NCBI RefSeq assembly: GCF_027579695.1
Contig: NC_083596.1
Location: 18,179,255-18,243,254 of the forward strand
Source of the DNA: Neoarius graeffei
Taxonomy: Eukaryota > Chordata > Actinopteri > Siluriformes > Ariidae
Direction of reading: 5' to 3'
DNA: 64,000 nt
Shown here: one piece after another, positions 51,010 through 62,705 of the stretch
How the letters are laid out: the number at the start of each line of letters is the position of its first letter
Position numbering within the stretch: position 1 is the stretch's first letter
Notes under the pieces: model-generated
What the model saw: only the letters and a program-made list of their open reading frames with translations
Databases searched by the model: none
Told to the model about the DNA's origin: nothing
Translations under genes and position numbers: made by a program

Positions 51010-51283
51010 TGTATGACGATGGGTTTTTAACGACATAGGTACACAGATCATGTGGGCCGAAGTCAGGTAAAGACGAGAGCTTAGTGCACTTCCGTACGTC
51101 AGTGAACAATCCTGGTGGAAGCAGGTAAACGTTGTTCTCCAAGCCTGCCAACCTCAATTTTTGCAAATACCTCTCCCTCTGCTCGCCCTGTAAATGCCCT
51201 ACGTCGCTGGATAGTGAAGGCGTTTTCTGCATCTTGCTCCTTTTTCTTTTATGTTTTTCGTTTGTCGCCTTCCTCGCATTCAA
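51010..51283 (-). pseudogene. Second-gene (YqaJ-type) first exon relic of ISL2EU-like element 3
   Basis: MNARKATNEKHKRKRSKMQK, VGHLQGEQRERYLQKLRLAG, YLLPPGLFTDV and PDFGPHDLCTYVVKNPSSYT. This N-terminal block is, from memory of the family, the one that precedes a YqaJ-type domain in fish elements; the domain itself is absent. It is cut by the palindrome at 50825-51009. Confidence 0.5.
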
Positions 51284-51562
51284 ACTGATTCGAGCCGAAG
51301 TCCACTACATGTCCAAAATGGCGGTCGCGTTTACGAAGGTCACATGACTGAAAAGGGTCTATACCACGCATACACCATACCATATTTGGGGAGGGTTGGG
51401 TTTGAATAATCATGCTATGGAGGATGAAGAAAATTCCCCCATCCACGTGGTGTGTTCACTCAAGAATCACCTCATACCTTATGCATCTCATCTCTGCCTT
51501 AACCACAAGACTTGACCCAAGCATTTTGCTGTAATGCTTCAGTGAGAAACTACTGACCCTGG

Positions 51563-52018
51563 AGCAGACGTGCTGGGCTGGGTGTTATCTGATGCGAGAT
51601 AATGTCAACATCAGACACGCATGTGTAGTAGACCTTGCACACATGCACGGCCAGGAAAACACAACCATTCCCACTGGCGGAACTGCAGAAACCAAAACGC
51701 ACTGGATTTCAGAGAACCTGATCAATCTGAAACCACTGCACTCGTCAGTCTTTGCATCATGATCCTCACCAACCAGTGGTGACATATCACAGTTCCTCCA
51801 TCACGAGTTGTCTAAAGAAAACCAGAAGACATGGCACTTTCCAAAACTCCGACTGATGTCCCCTTGATTCTGCAATTCTACCTTGTGTAGGATGAGACAG
51901 AAATTGATCAAATGTCCAACATCTTGAGGTTCCAATTCATAGTGTTCAGAGTAATCAAGGAGGAGGCATCGCGAGCAAAGTTTCGTATGCATAAGCATTT
52001 TTTCCATCGTGTGACGCA
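51563..52018 (-). CDS. Candidate exons of an unrecognised - strand gene
   Basis: Exon 51834-52018 (acceptor ttattcagtag, donor AAG|GTAGAA) reads LRHTMEKMLMHTKLCSRCLL and ELEPQDVGHLINFCLILHK. After a strong ggttttctttag acceptor, a phase-0 exon at about 51,776-51,817 reads TTRDGGTVICHHWL before TTG|GTGAGG. A further open stretch (about 51,563-51,710) reads CVFLAVHVCKVYYTCVSDVD, but its phase does not join cleanly. I do not recognise the protein. It may be a real gene, a pseudogene or chance. Confidence 0.3.
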
Positions 52019-53431
52019 AACCTACTGAATAAGTCCCAATAAAAAGTCATCTTTCAGCCCATCAACACTGCCATTTTTAAAGACATTCAGAACAATTAAG
52101 CAAGGAAGCAGAAAGCTTCTAGATCAGTGTTTCATTTTATACATTGAAAAACCTAAAAAAAAAAATAATAATCCACCCTTTACTTTAGCACACTACACTG
52201 TTTAAGTGGCAAATGGTTACTCTTCAAGCCAGAACTTAGCCAGACACCAAAACAGCAACAGAGCAAAGGATTAGCAGCAGGCCACCAGGTAGCACCATTG
52301 TCGATGTTGATTTAAAAAATACCCAAGTAAATTACATCAGGGAAATTAAGTGTCAAGCATGCGTGAAAGAGTCTTGACAGAAATCTTAGTTTCTCGGTCA
52401 TTACCCTGTACTACTTGCTCTCAATAGCACTGGCTCGACCACTAACATTTGCCAACACTACTGAGGAACAACTCAAAAAAAAAAAAAGTTACTCATGTTG
52501 GCCTTCAAGAAGGCCTAGGGCGGTAAATTGTTGGTCCCTCCCACTATAAATCAATCTGACTGGTTAATTAATGTCACTTCCTACATAAACATACACCGCC
52601 ATGGCCTTCTGTCCCAGCAATGAAGTCCTAACCAATGAGTGAGCCAGCTCTAAACTCTTCTCAGCCAAGAGACAAACAAATCTCATTGCATAACTCAATT
52701 TTAATGTCTTCAGGACAGTAACCCTTTCATTTCTGAAGCAAATTTGATAGAAAATGAGGCTAAATTACAATTAGGAGAATAATGAAAAAGAAATTGGAGA
52801 ACGGAAGTTAAACATTTGAAACGCTGATACATCTGGACCTCTCTGAAGGCCTAGACGACACCAACAAACTGCATCTACGAGAGGTCATTAAAAATTTTGT
52901 ACAGACTAAAAAGTGCGTTGGTGGCAAGTCCAGGGTCCCAGTTCCATCCTGAATTGCATGGAGTCTCATTCTCCAAGTGGGTTTCATCTCACCAATACAT
53001 AGCAAGTACACTTATCTTCATCCATTGCACTCTCAAAAAAGAGGAAATTAAAGAAGTGAAAGTGAGCTGCACCCACAGATCATCCCAGACTATTTACTAA
53101 TATTGAAAGAGCATTGAGTTTCCATTTCTCCTCTTGTGCACTGAACACCAATCAGAACCCACCGTCCTTCCAGTGACCACTGCTGACTCAAAAACACTCA
53201 AACTGGTGTTTTAGCACTTAAATTAAAAAAAAAAAAAAACCCATGGGCATGAATTCCTACAGAACTCTTACTGAACCATGAGGACCATAACCTTAACCCA
53301 CGGTCTGCATTTGACCTTTGAACCTGAGCTTCCTCTAATAAGTCGCCAGACTTGACTCAGAAAATACATCATGTCTAATTCAATGCTTTCCACAATAAAG
53401 TGCACTCAGTGCAGACGGCATGTTATGGATT

Positions 53432-53462
<31 letters not shown>

Positions 53463-53595
53463 GCGCGCGCGGGGGGTAAATCTTGGTATTACCAAAAAAA
53501 AAAAACCCACATAAAACAAATGTACTGCAAAAGGACTTAAAGCCTTACCTTGTAATATTCCCTCCAGAAGAAATTGGGGAGGACCTGCCACCATC
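52019..53595. other. No gene recognised; poly-T/poly-G tract at 53430-53475
   Basis: AT-rich sequence with A-runs, plus a T/G/CG tract (53430-53475) that is likely unstable. Confidence 0.5.
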
Positions 53596-53597
53596 TA

Positions 53598-55187
53598 CAA
53601 CCCCGATTCCAAAAAAGTTGGGACAAAGTACAAATTGTAAATAAAAACGGAATGCAATGATGTGGAAGTTTCAAAATTCCATATTTTATTCAGAATAGAA
53701 CATAGATGACATACCAAATGTTTAAACTGAGAAAATGTATCATTTAAAGAGAAAAATTAGGTGATTTTAAATTTCATGACAACAACACATCTCAAAAAAG
53801 TTGGGACAAGGCCATGTTTACCACTGTGAGACATCCCCTTTTCTCTTTACAACAGTCTGTAAACGTCTGGGGACTGAGGAGACAAGTTGCTCAAGTTTAG
53901 GGATAGGAATGTTAACCCATTCTTGTCTAATGTAGGATTCTAGTTGCTCAACTGTCTTAGGTCTTTTCTGTCGTAGCTTCCGTTTTATGATGCGCCAAAT
54001 GTTTATGGGTGAAAGATCTGGACCGCAGGCTGGCCAGTTCAGTACCCGGACCCTTCTTCTACGCAGCCATGATGCTATAATTGATGCAGTATGTGGTTTG
54101 GCCTTGTCATGTTGGAAAATGCAAGGTCTTCCCTGAAAGAGACGTCGTCTGGATGGGAGCATATGTTGCTCTAGAACCTAGGTATACCTTTCAGCATTGA
54201 TGGTGTCTTTCCAGATGTGCAAGCTGCCCATGGCACACGCACTAATGCAACCCCATACCACCAGAGATGCAGGCTTCTGAACTGAGCGCTGATAACAAAT
54301 TGGGTCGTCCTTCTCCTCTTTAGTCCGAATGACACGGCGTCCCTGATTTCCATAGAGAACTTTACATTTTGATTCATCTGACCACAGAACAGTTTTCCAC
54401 TTTGCCACAGTCCATTTTAAATGAGCCTTGGCCCAGAGAAGACGTCTGCGCTTCTGGATTGTGTTTAGATACAGCGGCTTCTTTGAACTATATAGAGTTT
54501 TAGCTGGCAACGGCGGATGGCACGGTGAATTGTGTTCACAGATAATGTTCTCTGGAAATATTCCTGAGCCCATTTTGTGATTTCCAATACAGAAGCATGC
54601 CTGTATGTGATGCAGTGCCATCTAAGGGCCCGAAGATCACGGGCACCCAGTATGGTTTTCCGGCCTTGACCCTTACGCACAGAGTTTCTTCCAGATTCTC
54701 TGAATCTTTTGATATTATGCACTGTAGATATGTTCAAACTCTTTGCAATTTTACACTGTCAAACTCCTTTCTGATATTGTTCCACTATTTGTCGGTGCAG
54801 AATTAGGGGGATTGGTGATCCTCTTCCCATCTTTACTTCTGAGAGCCGCTGCCATTCCAAGATGCTCTTTTTATACCCAGTCATGTTAATGACCTATTGC
54901 CAATTGACCTAATGAGTTGCAATTTGGTCCTCCAGCTGTTCCTTTTTTGTACCTTTAACTTTTCCAGCCTCTTATTGCCCCTGTCCCAACTTTGAGATGT
55001 GTTGCTGTCATGAAATTTCAAATGAGCCGATATTTGGCATGAAATTTCAAAATGTCTCACTTTCAACATTTGATATGTTGTCCATGTTCGATTGTGAATA
55101 CAATATCAGTTTGAGATTTGTAAATTATTGCATTCTGTTTTTATTTACAATTTGTACTTTGTCCCAACTTTTTTGGAATCAGGGTTG
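53598..55187 (-). mobile_element. Tc1/mariner transposon, decayed copy of the 14-kb element
   Basis: It is 1590 bp with the same CAACCCCGATTCCAAAAAAG ends; TA lies at 53596-53597 and 55188-55189. Orientation is opposite to the intact copy. Confidence 0.93.
53818..54830 (-). pseudogene. Tc1 transposase pseudogene
   Basis: It is homologous to the intact transposase at 14396-15418. It is broken into at least three frames: early HTH part about 54465-54737, middle with WSDESKCKV at 54178-54621, and a C-terminal part 53818-54162 with FQHDKAKPH. A catalytic-region change (HDNAK to HDKAK), the loss of the Glu in SPIENIW (reads SPINIW) and a stop at about 54178 show decay. Confidence 0.9.
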
Positions 55188-55189
55188 TA

Positions 55190-57322
55190 CAAGCAGATTG
55201 TTGATTTATAAAAACACCGTCCCAAGAGGCAGTTGGTTTCGTTTAAGACTGCTCGCGATACAGCAGAGGGCTTGAACCAACAGGATCACATGATCCTCAC
55301 ATTAGTGCTGAAGTGTGATAAGTCTGGCCTGGATGATCGTTAACCCTCAGCGATGGATTAAAATTCTAAAGACTACTAAATGCAAAAATTTGACAAACAA
55401 AAATCATACAAATACTTAATTTGTTTAATTGTTCTGGGAGCCATGTGGAACATCCAAACTGTCATTCTCTCTTCAGAACTCTCAAGCAACAATATTAACC
55501 ATGTTTAGCTTCTAAATCTAGGTAAACAAATCAAGTCATAACTAATATCGGTATGAAAGCCGGTTGTCCAGCATACATGTTGCAAGCTAGTCTTTGTACT
55601 AACATCTTTGCTTGCTTTGCTAGTCTAACTGTATTAACTACATCCAAATCACCACAGGCACCAACGATCTGTACGTCCTAAATCGGACATATTTAACAAG
55701 AGGTTGGACAGGACAACACCATCACTACAAGTTTTACATTCCTGTGCACCAAAAACAGTAAAGGGGAACCCATTGCAACTAGAAACTAAAGTTGAGTGGG
55801 AAGCTTAAAAACCTCAGACCACGCGCACCACAAGATTGAGCCATGCAATTATTCGAGCCAACTGTGGCTGTGTTGCTTTACGTTTATTTGATTGCACAGG
55901 ACAAGATCTCCATTCATCCCTCAGCACAGTTGCTGAAAAATCACAGCTCCATCATGCATGTACTATATGAACGGACTACATTTGTCCCTGTGGTCACATG
56001 ATCCAGCTCTAGGGGCCACTGCGGCACAAAGACGTGCTCTATGTGAAAAATGCTGCCTTTAAATAGCGCTCATGATTAAAGCACAGGCTGCTGTGTACAT
56101 GAAAACACTCTGCGTTTGTCATGAGAACACTACTGCTAAGCAGTGGCATCTAGAAGCCGCCAAGGCTAACGTTAATTTCACAAGCCAACATGTGGGGAAT
56201 GCAGGAAATGCAGAGGCATAATCAAAAGAGGAGGCTTTTGGGAAGATCAATATTTCTCAGCTGTATAAAATTAAAGAAAACTGAATTCCAAAATTAACTT
56301 TCCATCAGCTGAACAATACTTCATGGTACACGATAAACCTAACTGCATTTGAAGGCGCCAATAAACCACCTTCAAAGCTAAACAGCAATTTGCTTTACGA
56401 TCATGTTTTGTGGGTAGAGAGTGATTTCTATATCCTGTTTGTTTTTAGTTGCAAGTTATGCTGTTATAGCTTGAGTCCCAGCCTGCAATCTGCAAACACG
56501 CACCCTTTTGAACCACTGTATGATCAGAGCACACTAGTCACCCTTCTCTCGCTGTACATGTACTCCTGCTGCCTAATACATGATGCTGGTTCCAGATCCT
56601 GGCACGCGCCAACTGCTGTGGTTCCTCTCCCCAGATTCACCCTGATGCTTTACTTCAGCCCTTGCGACTGCTGCTGTGGAAGATCCCACATGGATACGCT
56701 AGAAATCTGCATTTCCCTCAAAGCAGTTTATACCCAAGTCTCACCCTTATCAAGTAGTAGATAATCTCACCTGGATAACATGGACTTGCAAGTACAGAAC
56801 TGCCAATGTTACTACGATGACAATCTGCATACCAAACGTCTTCCAACACGCAATACTGTCAACAGTATAGACAGATTTCTAGTCGCACTTTCTGGTAACA
56901 CCCAAAAGAGGATGCATTCTTGTCATGTCATCTCAGAGCTTCTGTGCCACTGCCTACGACATGCTTGTTAAAGATACATCTGGATTAGCACACACTTTAA
57001 AATTGTCTTGAACGTGCTATACGACTGAAACATTGCCGAGTGGATGTTTAATAATAAAGCATGATGTGAGATGTAGATACACAATGCTTTCAAGCAGATC
57101 TAATATGTTGGTGTACATCATTATTCTCATCTCGTGAATGAAACCTGTTTTTTTTTTAGGACTAGGATTGAACATGTGCTTGAACATCCACAATTTGCAA
57201 AGATGACTTTCAAAAATCACCACAACCCTGTCCAATAAACAATAAGGAATCAAAAGAAATGACATTTAATGACACTCAGAAAAGCGCCCTCTTCTGGTGT
57301 TGCATGCAGAAACTAGGCCATG
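55190..57322. other. No gene recognised
   Basis: Unique-looking AT-rich sequence. The + strand open frame 56390-56764 (124 codons) has no recognisable domain and no splice context. Confidence 0.45.
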
Positions 57323-57326
57323 TTAA

Positions 57327-58530
57327 AGGTCCCATGGCATGGTGGTTTGTTGATGCTTTAAACGGGCTCGTGGAGGTTTCCGGATGTTATATCCGCAGCC
57401 TTTCTCGAAATGAACCATCGGCACGTAGATATAGCCTCCTGGGAGAAAGCCCCATTTCAGCGCTTTTCCCAGTGCGTCGTTTTGCTAATGAGAAGCATGG
57501 AGGCGGGGAAGGGTAGAGGGTGGGCCTTAATATTCATGACATGTAAACGTGTTACCTCTGATTGGCTAACAGCACTGTGACGCTACCTACAGTGGGTCAG
57601 AACAAGCGGATGTGGGTGTCTTACTATGGCGAGAGAGAAGGAACAAACCGCGAAGGGAAAAATACCGCGCGCTGACGTCATTAAGGTGCGACGCGAAGAA
57701 ATAAAATAAATTCAACAAATGTTTGGGTTTTTACTGAACAAACAAATAAAATGAACGAGTGACTTAAAAAAAAAGGTGCCTTTGTAAAAACTGTTTTGAC
57801 TGGCTATTATAACAGAGCATGCTGCATGCTTTTTGGTTTTGTAGCACAGAGTACCTGGCTAACTGCAGGAAGCGGTTAGCTGCACAGCTAATGTAGCCAT
57901 TGCAAGGCTAACGTGGCACCGATTTTAAAACACGGCAAAACGACCAATTATACACTTACTTGTTCGGTGTTTGTGGCTGATGCGGCAGGGATGCTTGGTA
58001 CGGACCCAGGCTTCAGTGGCAGTTGATGTGCAAAACCTGCCCTGTACTGTTCCAAGTTGTGGAAACATTCATCAGGAAAATGCTTCCGACAAACATACAC
58101 CGTCTTAGGTAGACTCGACGGCGTATTATTGAAGTAAATAAAATTAAGCCACTGCGTCTTCAGGGGCTCTCCCGTCGGCAGTAAAAACAGACTCCTTTCT
58201 GTGTTGTCACATCCATGTACAGCGCAACTTCCATGTTTAGCTCGCTGAGGTGATGCCATGTTGTGTCCTCTATGGTCTCCTCACTACAACTGGGCGGGCA
58301 ATTCATACAGTGGGTGGGAATCCGGGGGGGGCATGGGGATCATCTCCCTTGCTGACGTAGGCAAGGGAAGAGTTTATCAACGCGCCGTTTTGACGCCCCA
58401 TTCTCAAATGTTGGGCATAGTTTGGTTTACACATTATGAAATTTCTAGCCACTGGGGTGACTTAAGGAGGTCAGAGGAACTCATTTTAACGTTAAAAAAA
58501 CCTCAAAGTGAATTTCATGCCATGGGACCT
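57327..58530 (-). mobile_element. Kolobok-like TTAA/THAP element, copy 2 (1204 bp)
   Basis: Same AGGTCCCATGGCATG ends as 28754-29906; TTAA lies at 57323-57326 and 58531-58534. Small indels separate the copies, and this copy keeps the THAP start codon region. Confidence 0.88.
57960..58259 (-). CDS. THAP-domain first exon of TTAA element, copy 2
   Basis: It has 100 codons: [42 protein letters not shown] and [11 protein letters not shown], a whole THAP finger (C-x4-C, W, CxxH, AVPTI-like end). It ends ACCGAACAA|GTAAGT in phase 0. The later exons are deleted, so alone it would make only a DNA-binding domain. Confidence 0.65.
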
Positions 58531-59149
58531 TTAAGATGTTTAGGCTTTATTCGGATAGATGCAATTGAAGTTTGTGACTTGAACAGTACTACAACTGCTC
58601 AGGCTTGAGTCTCAAAGTCACATATTTAAAAAAAAAAAAAAAAAAAAGCCACTAACAATTTGAATATTAACCTCAAATTATTAGCACATGCCCAAGATAA
58701 TGAAGTGAAAACTGAAATTGAGTTTAAACATTTCATTGTCACGCTAGACTTTTTCCACTTTAACAGGTTTCCTACGTTGCCAACACCTTTTGACTGCCAA
58801 TAAGCTTTGACCTGTGCTTCATCCCTACTCAGAGACCGATGTGGCAGCACTTTAGTGCTCTAATCTGTCCAGCTCATCTATACACTGCTCAAACAGGACC
58901 GCTTCTAAAGCTTCAACTTTTACACCAGTACCACCATCAAGCTCATAAAGCTCAATCAGATCACCAACTGGCCAAGCCTCTGGTGTAACTCAGCACAACT
59001 GCGCTGTATAGCTGCAGTGCATTCTGGGATTGAGTTTGACATCTGTATTGCATTTGATTTCTCATTATAGAACACTGAACATTAGTGGAAAATGGAGAAA
59101 GAGGCTCTTGCTTTTGTTCTTCGGTACCAACCATGAAATCTGACTTCTC
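58531..59149. other. No gene recognised
   Basis: AT-rich, with a run of about 20 A at 58629-58647. No repeat ends found. Confidence 0.45.
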
Positions 59150-59157
59150 CCTTACAG

Positions 59158-61061
59158 CAGTCAGTGCGTTTACATGCACATCCAAATCGAGCTGCTGTCG
59201 GTAATCGAGCAAAGGGTCCCAGCAGGGGTGCCAGAGAAATCCAATCCTATATGCACACAAGGAAATGGAGCTATTGTGTGAGGTACATTGTGCACCCGAG
59301 CCACAGGTTGCGCTACACGCCCCATCGTGTTGGTACACTCTGTTGCCAGATTGGACGGTTTCAAGGGCATTTTGGCGGGTTATGAACATATTTTGGGCTG
59401 GAAAATGTCAGTAGTATCTGGCAACACTGGTACACTTCCGGTTGTCGTCATGAAGAGCTATTCAAGCATGTAAACAAAGTTATCAGTTCCGTGTTCTCCA
59501 TTGCGCGTTTTTCTCCCGTCCATGAATTTTAATATATTCAACTCCTTAAGCTGAATGAGCATGAACTCTGTCTCCTCATTGCTCCAGAAGTGCACGTTTC
59601 TGCTCACCATTTTCTCTTCTTGGTTTGTTCCTCCTGACCTCTCCTGCTGCTCGCTACTACTGTTGTCATGCCGACCGAGGCTGTTGTGTTTCCCGCTTGT
59701 GGTCTCGTCACTCCCGGAAGGGGCAGTGCTGAAGTAAGTAGCTCGACAGGATATACACGCACCAAGTAGCTCGGCAAAAATCGCATAATCTAGGTCGTGT
59801 AGCTCGATTACGAGAAATCAAGTTCGGTTCAGTTCCAGCCTAGCTAAGGTGTATCCATGGCATTTAGAACTTCGATTTCAGTCGAGCAACGGCAGAAATT
59901 CGATTTTCTCTATGTGCATGTAAACGCACTCAGTGTCTCTCAGGCCACCACCAGTGGGCCACAAATCTCCCATAAAAAAAAAAAGTTCAAGCTAATTTTT
60001 ACTCGTAGTCAGGTACAATTGCTGGGTTGCATCCGACGTCACATCCGTCTCATTAAGCTATGGTCATACTACAGCACGCGATGCTTTATCGATGAAACTG
60101 AGGCATTTTTGGTGGTGATCTACATGTGGGCTAAAAGTTGTGGTCGCACAGCATGCAAACACTTGACTGTCATGCCTTTGCATGCTCAAGTCTGGCACAG
60201 CTCAAGCATTTACACACGCTCATGGTGTGCATTCTTGGAACCCAGTCATTATGGGAAACACCTGATACTGATTTGAGCACAATCAGCAAATACGGACACT
60301 TTTCACAGAGGCCAAGTATCACTGTCTTGTTTGTTTCCAGCCATGTTTACAACATTAAGTACTCCGCTTTAGGATTCTGTTTTTGTAACCATCACACCTG
60401 CTAATAAAACGCTCTTCCTGCACTTCGATCCGTCTACCTTGCGTCCTGATCCCCAGATCTTTAACCCAGCCGGCTGGACATAAGAAGTTGTATGCCTCCA
60501 AGTTCTTCCAGGTTTTTAATCCATGTAGAACCATGTCTGCAGCACCAGGTAGTTTGAGATGTCAGAGAACTCAACGGATGGATTATTTTCCAACACGTAG
60601 GAAAAATCCTTCTGTTAGTGTGCAAGGATCTAATCCCATGGAGTGGTTTCTATATCGACTTCTTGGTTTTAATAACTTGCTTGTTTGCTGTACAAACACA
60701 TGGCAATAAGTTCTTGTGTTAATTGAGCAGACTCCACGTTGGGATCATTAATCCCTTTTGACAGAGAAAGCCTTGCATGCATGGTTTTATGTCAGCTTCC
60801 GGCACATCCATACAGTTTTAAATACAATACCTACAATTAAAAACAATTTGCCTTTATTGCATTTATTTAATTCCTGGGCTCCCATCTGTAATAGGGAGTG
60901 ACACTGCATCCCATTAATACATTTTGCAATAGATTATTAGATTCTAATAGAATAGATGACCCAAAATAAGTGGGGATTTTTTTTTTTTTTTTAAATGGGC
61001 CCCGACTTGTAACAAGTATGAACAGATGGGCCTCAAAACAGAAAAAGGTTGAGAACCCCTG
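59158..61061. mobile_element. Charlie-type hAT repeat, copy 2, with MITE near its left end
   Basis: An 8-bp duplication CCTTACAG lies at 59150-59157 and 61062-61069. The right end GGTTGAGAACCCCTG is the inverse of CAGGGGTTCTCAACC, typical of Charlie-like hATs. Another MITE (59164-59929) inserted six bases from its left end. There is no transposase. Confidence 0.82.
59164..59929. mobile_element. MITE with GTGCGTTTACATGCACAT ends
   Basis: It is 766 bp. The left GTGCGTTTACATGCACAT and the inverse of ATGTGCATGTAAACGCAC are perfect over 18 bp; TCA on both sides (59161-59163, 59930-59932) may be the target duplication. Family not assigned. Confidence 0.75.
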
Positions 61062-61235
61062 CCTTACAGTACCAGTCAGAAGTTCAATTAGTTATTAATT
61101 TAAAAAAAAAAAAGAGTCACTCCATGTATTAAAATAATGATCAATATCAACTCTTTACTTAGTTGAACAGTTCTTGACCTATGGATTACTGTTGTGGAAC
61201 AGGGCCATTTACCGTTTGAGCCCAAACACATTAAA

Positions 61236-62457
61236 GACCCCGTCCACACGTAGCCGGGTATCTGCTAAATCGAAGATATTTTTCTACGTTTTGGCCTGTC
61301 ATCCACATGAAAACACATCAAAAACGAATATTTAAAAAAAACTCCGGGCAAAGTGAAGATTTTTGAAAACTCCGTGTATGCCTTTTCGTGTAGACAGAGA
61401 TAACCGGAGGTTTGCGTTTTAGAACGTCACAATCTGTGCCAAAAAAAATGACAACAAATCTGCCCTGACGTCAAACGTGCGACCTTTGTTTACTGCAGAA
61501 GCCAGATTAAGCATGGACTTAAGCTAGCCGCACACTACGGCGATCCACGCGGTACCAAACCGACCCATTTCAGAGCCGACTCCCGACAGGGCACGCACAT
61601 ATCCCCCGACTGTTTACGAGTGCAGTCGCGATTGAAGCGACACGTGACAACTTAATAGCTTTGTGATTGGCTATTGGATATAGTTACTGTTAAATCCAAC
61701 ACTTGAAGATGCTACAGGCTGAATTACAAATGACAACACGGAATATGTAGCGCACTATCTAGGCTGCATGAGCTATTATTTCCAACCTTAAATAGTGCAC
61801 TTATATAGGGGAGTTAAAGCGATTTGGAATTCAGCCACACAACTTGAGCAGAGTGGCTTTCCAGCCCACTGTGTCTATGGATAAAGCTTCAGTCTATGGA
61901 ATTACAGTATATACCTGCATTAGGTGCTACCAACACGCATTTCTCGCGCTAGAAATTGTGTTTAATGATGTCACGTGTTATATGCGAAAGATATGATTGG
62001 CTATTGCTAGCGACTCTCGCCGATCAGTCTGGCTCCCGATTAGTTTTTAGAAATCAGCTGTGAGATGAGTCGGGACCATCGAAAACTAGTCTTTACGCCT
62101 GACTCGCGACTTCAGTTGGCTCGGTACGCTGAAAATCGGCGTAGTGTGCGGCTAGCTAAAGAGTAATGGATCGGAGTAGTGCCTTGAAAGCGTTATTGTG
62201 CAGGTGCTATTTACATGTTTAATTTTAGAAGCCCAACTACTGCTCCAAGAGCACAGGCGATGTGATTAGGGGGTAGGATTTGGGGAAATAATGCCATCTA
62301 CAGGTTTGGAATGCTTATGAATGTGATTGAAAACGCAGATGTTCGGTTATGTGTGGAAGGGATTTTTTTCGAAGACGAAGTGGTGTGGATAAAACATTTT
62401 TAAACGGAGGGGGGGAAAATGTTCGGTTTTAAAAATACCCGGCTACGTGTGTACATG
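61236..62457. mobile_element. DNA transposon-like repeat with CCACACGTAGCCGGGTAT ends
   Basis: ACACGTAGCCGGGTAT at the left is the inverse of ATACCCGGCTACGTGT at the right. A Harbinger-like MITE is nested inside. The borders are approximate. Confidence 0.65.
61523..62156. mobile_element. Harbinger-like MITE (634 bp), nested
   Basis: The ends GCTAGCCGCACACTACG and the inverse CGTAGTGTGCGGCTAGC are perfect over 17 bp; TAA is duplicated at 61520-61522 and 62157-62159, the 3-bp TWA target of PIF/Harbinger. Confidence 0.82.
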
Positions 62458-62705
62458 GCATAAGAAAGAAGGAAATTACTCCACTAATTAACTTGAGGCA
62501 CCTGTTAATTAAAAAGCTTTCCAGGTAACCACCTCATGATAAGGTATTAGGCAGAGACCCGTCCACCCGTAAATTTGACGGGCGATTGCCGATTTTAACG
62601 GGCAAGTATACACACAGACGGATACTGAAACGGACGATAATGCCGAAAATTTTCGCACATGAATACTCCCACATGTCATCGGATAAATCCAGTTATGTTC
62701 CGCCC

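Larger units (their letters stand above)
50341..51360. mobile_element. ISL2EU-like element 3 with relics of both genes (1020 bp)
   Basis: The ends GGACCCTTTTCACGCGACGT and the inverse of TCACATGACTGAAAAGGGTCT are inverted; AT lies at 50339-50340 and 51361-51362, and GCCGCCATTTTGGAC/GTCCAAAATGGCGG at both subtermini. A THAP exon on the + strand faces a second-gene exon on the - strand, the convergent arrangement known for ISL2EU (THAP transposase plus YqaJ-type protein). Confidence 0.75.

Noticed and set aside
56390..56764. 124-codon + strand frame
   Set aside because: Cys/Ser/Leu-rich with no recognisable domain, no coding bias and no neighbouring exon.
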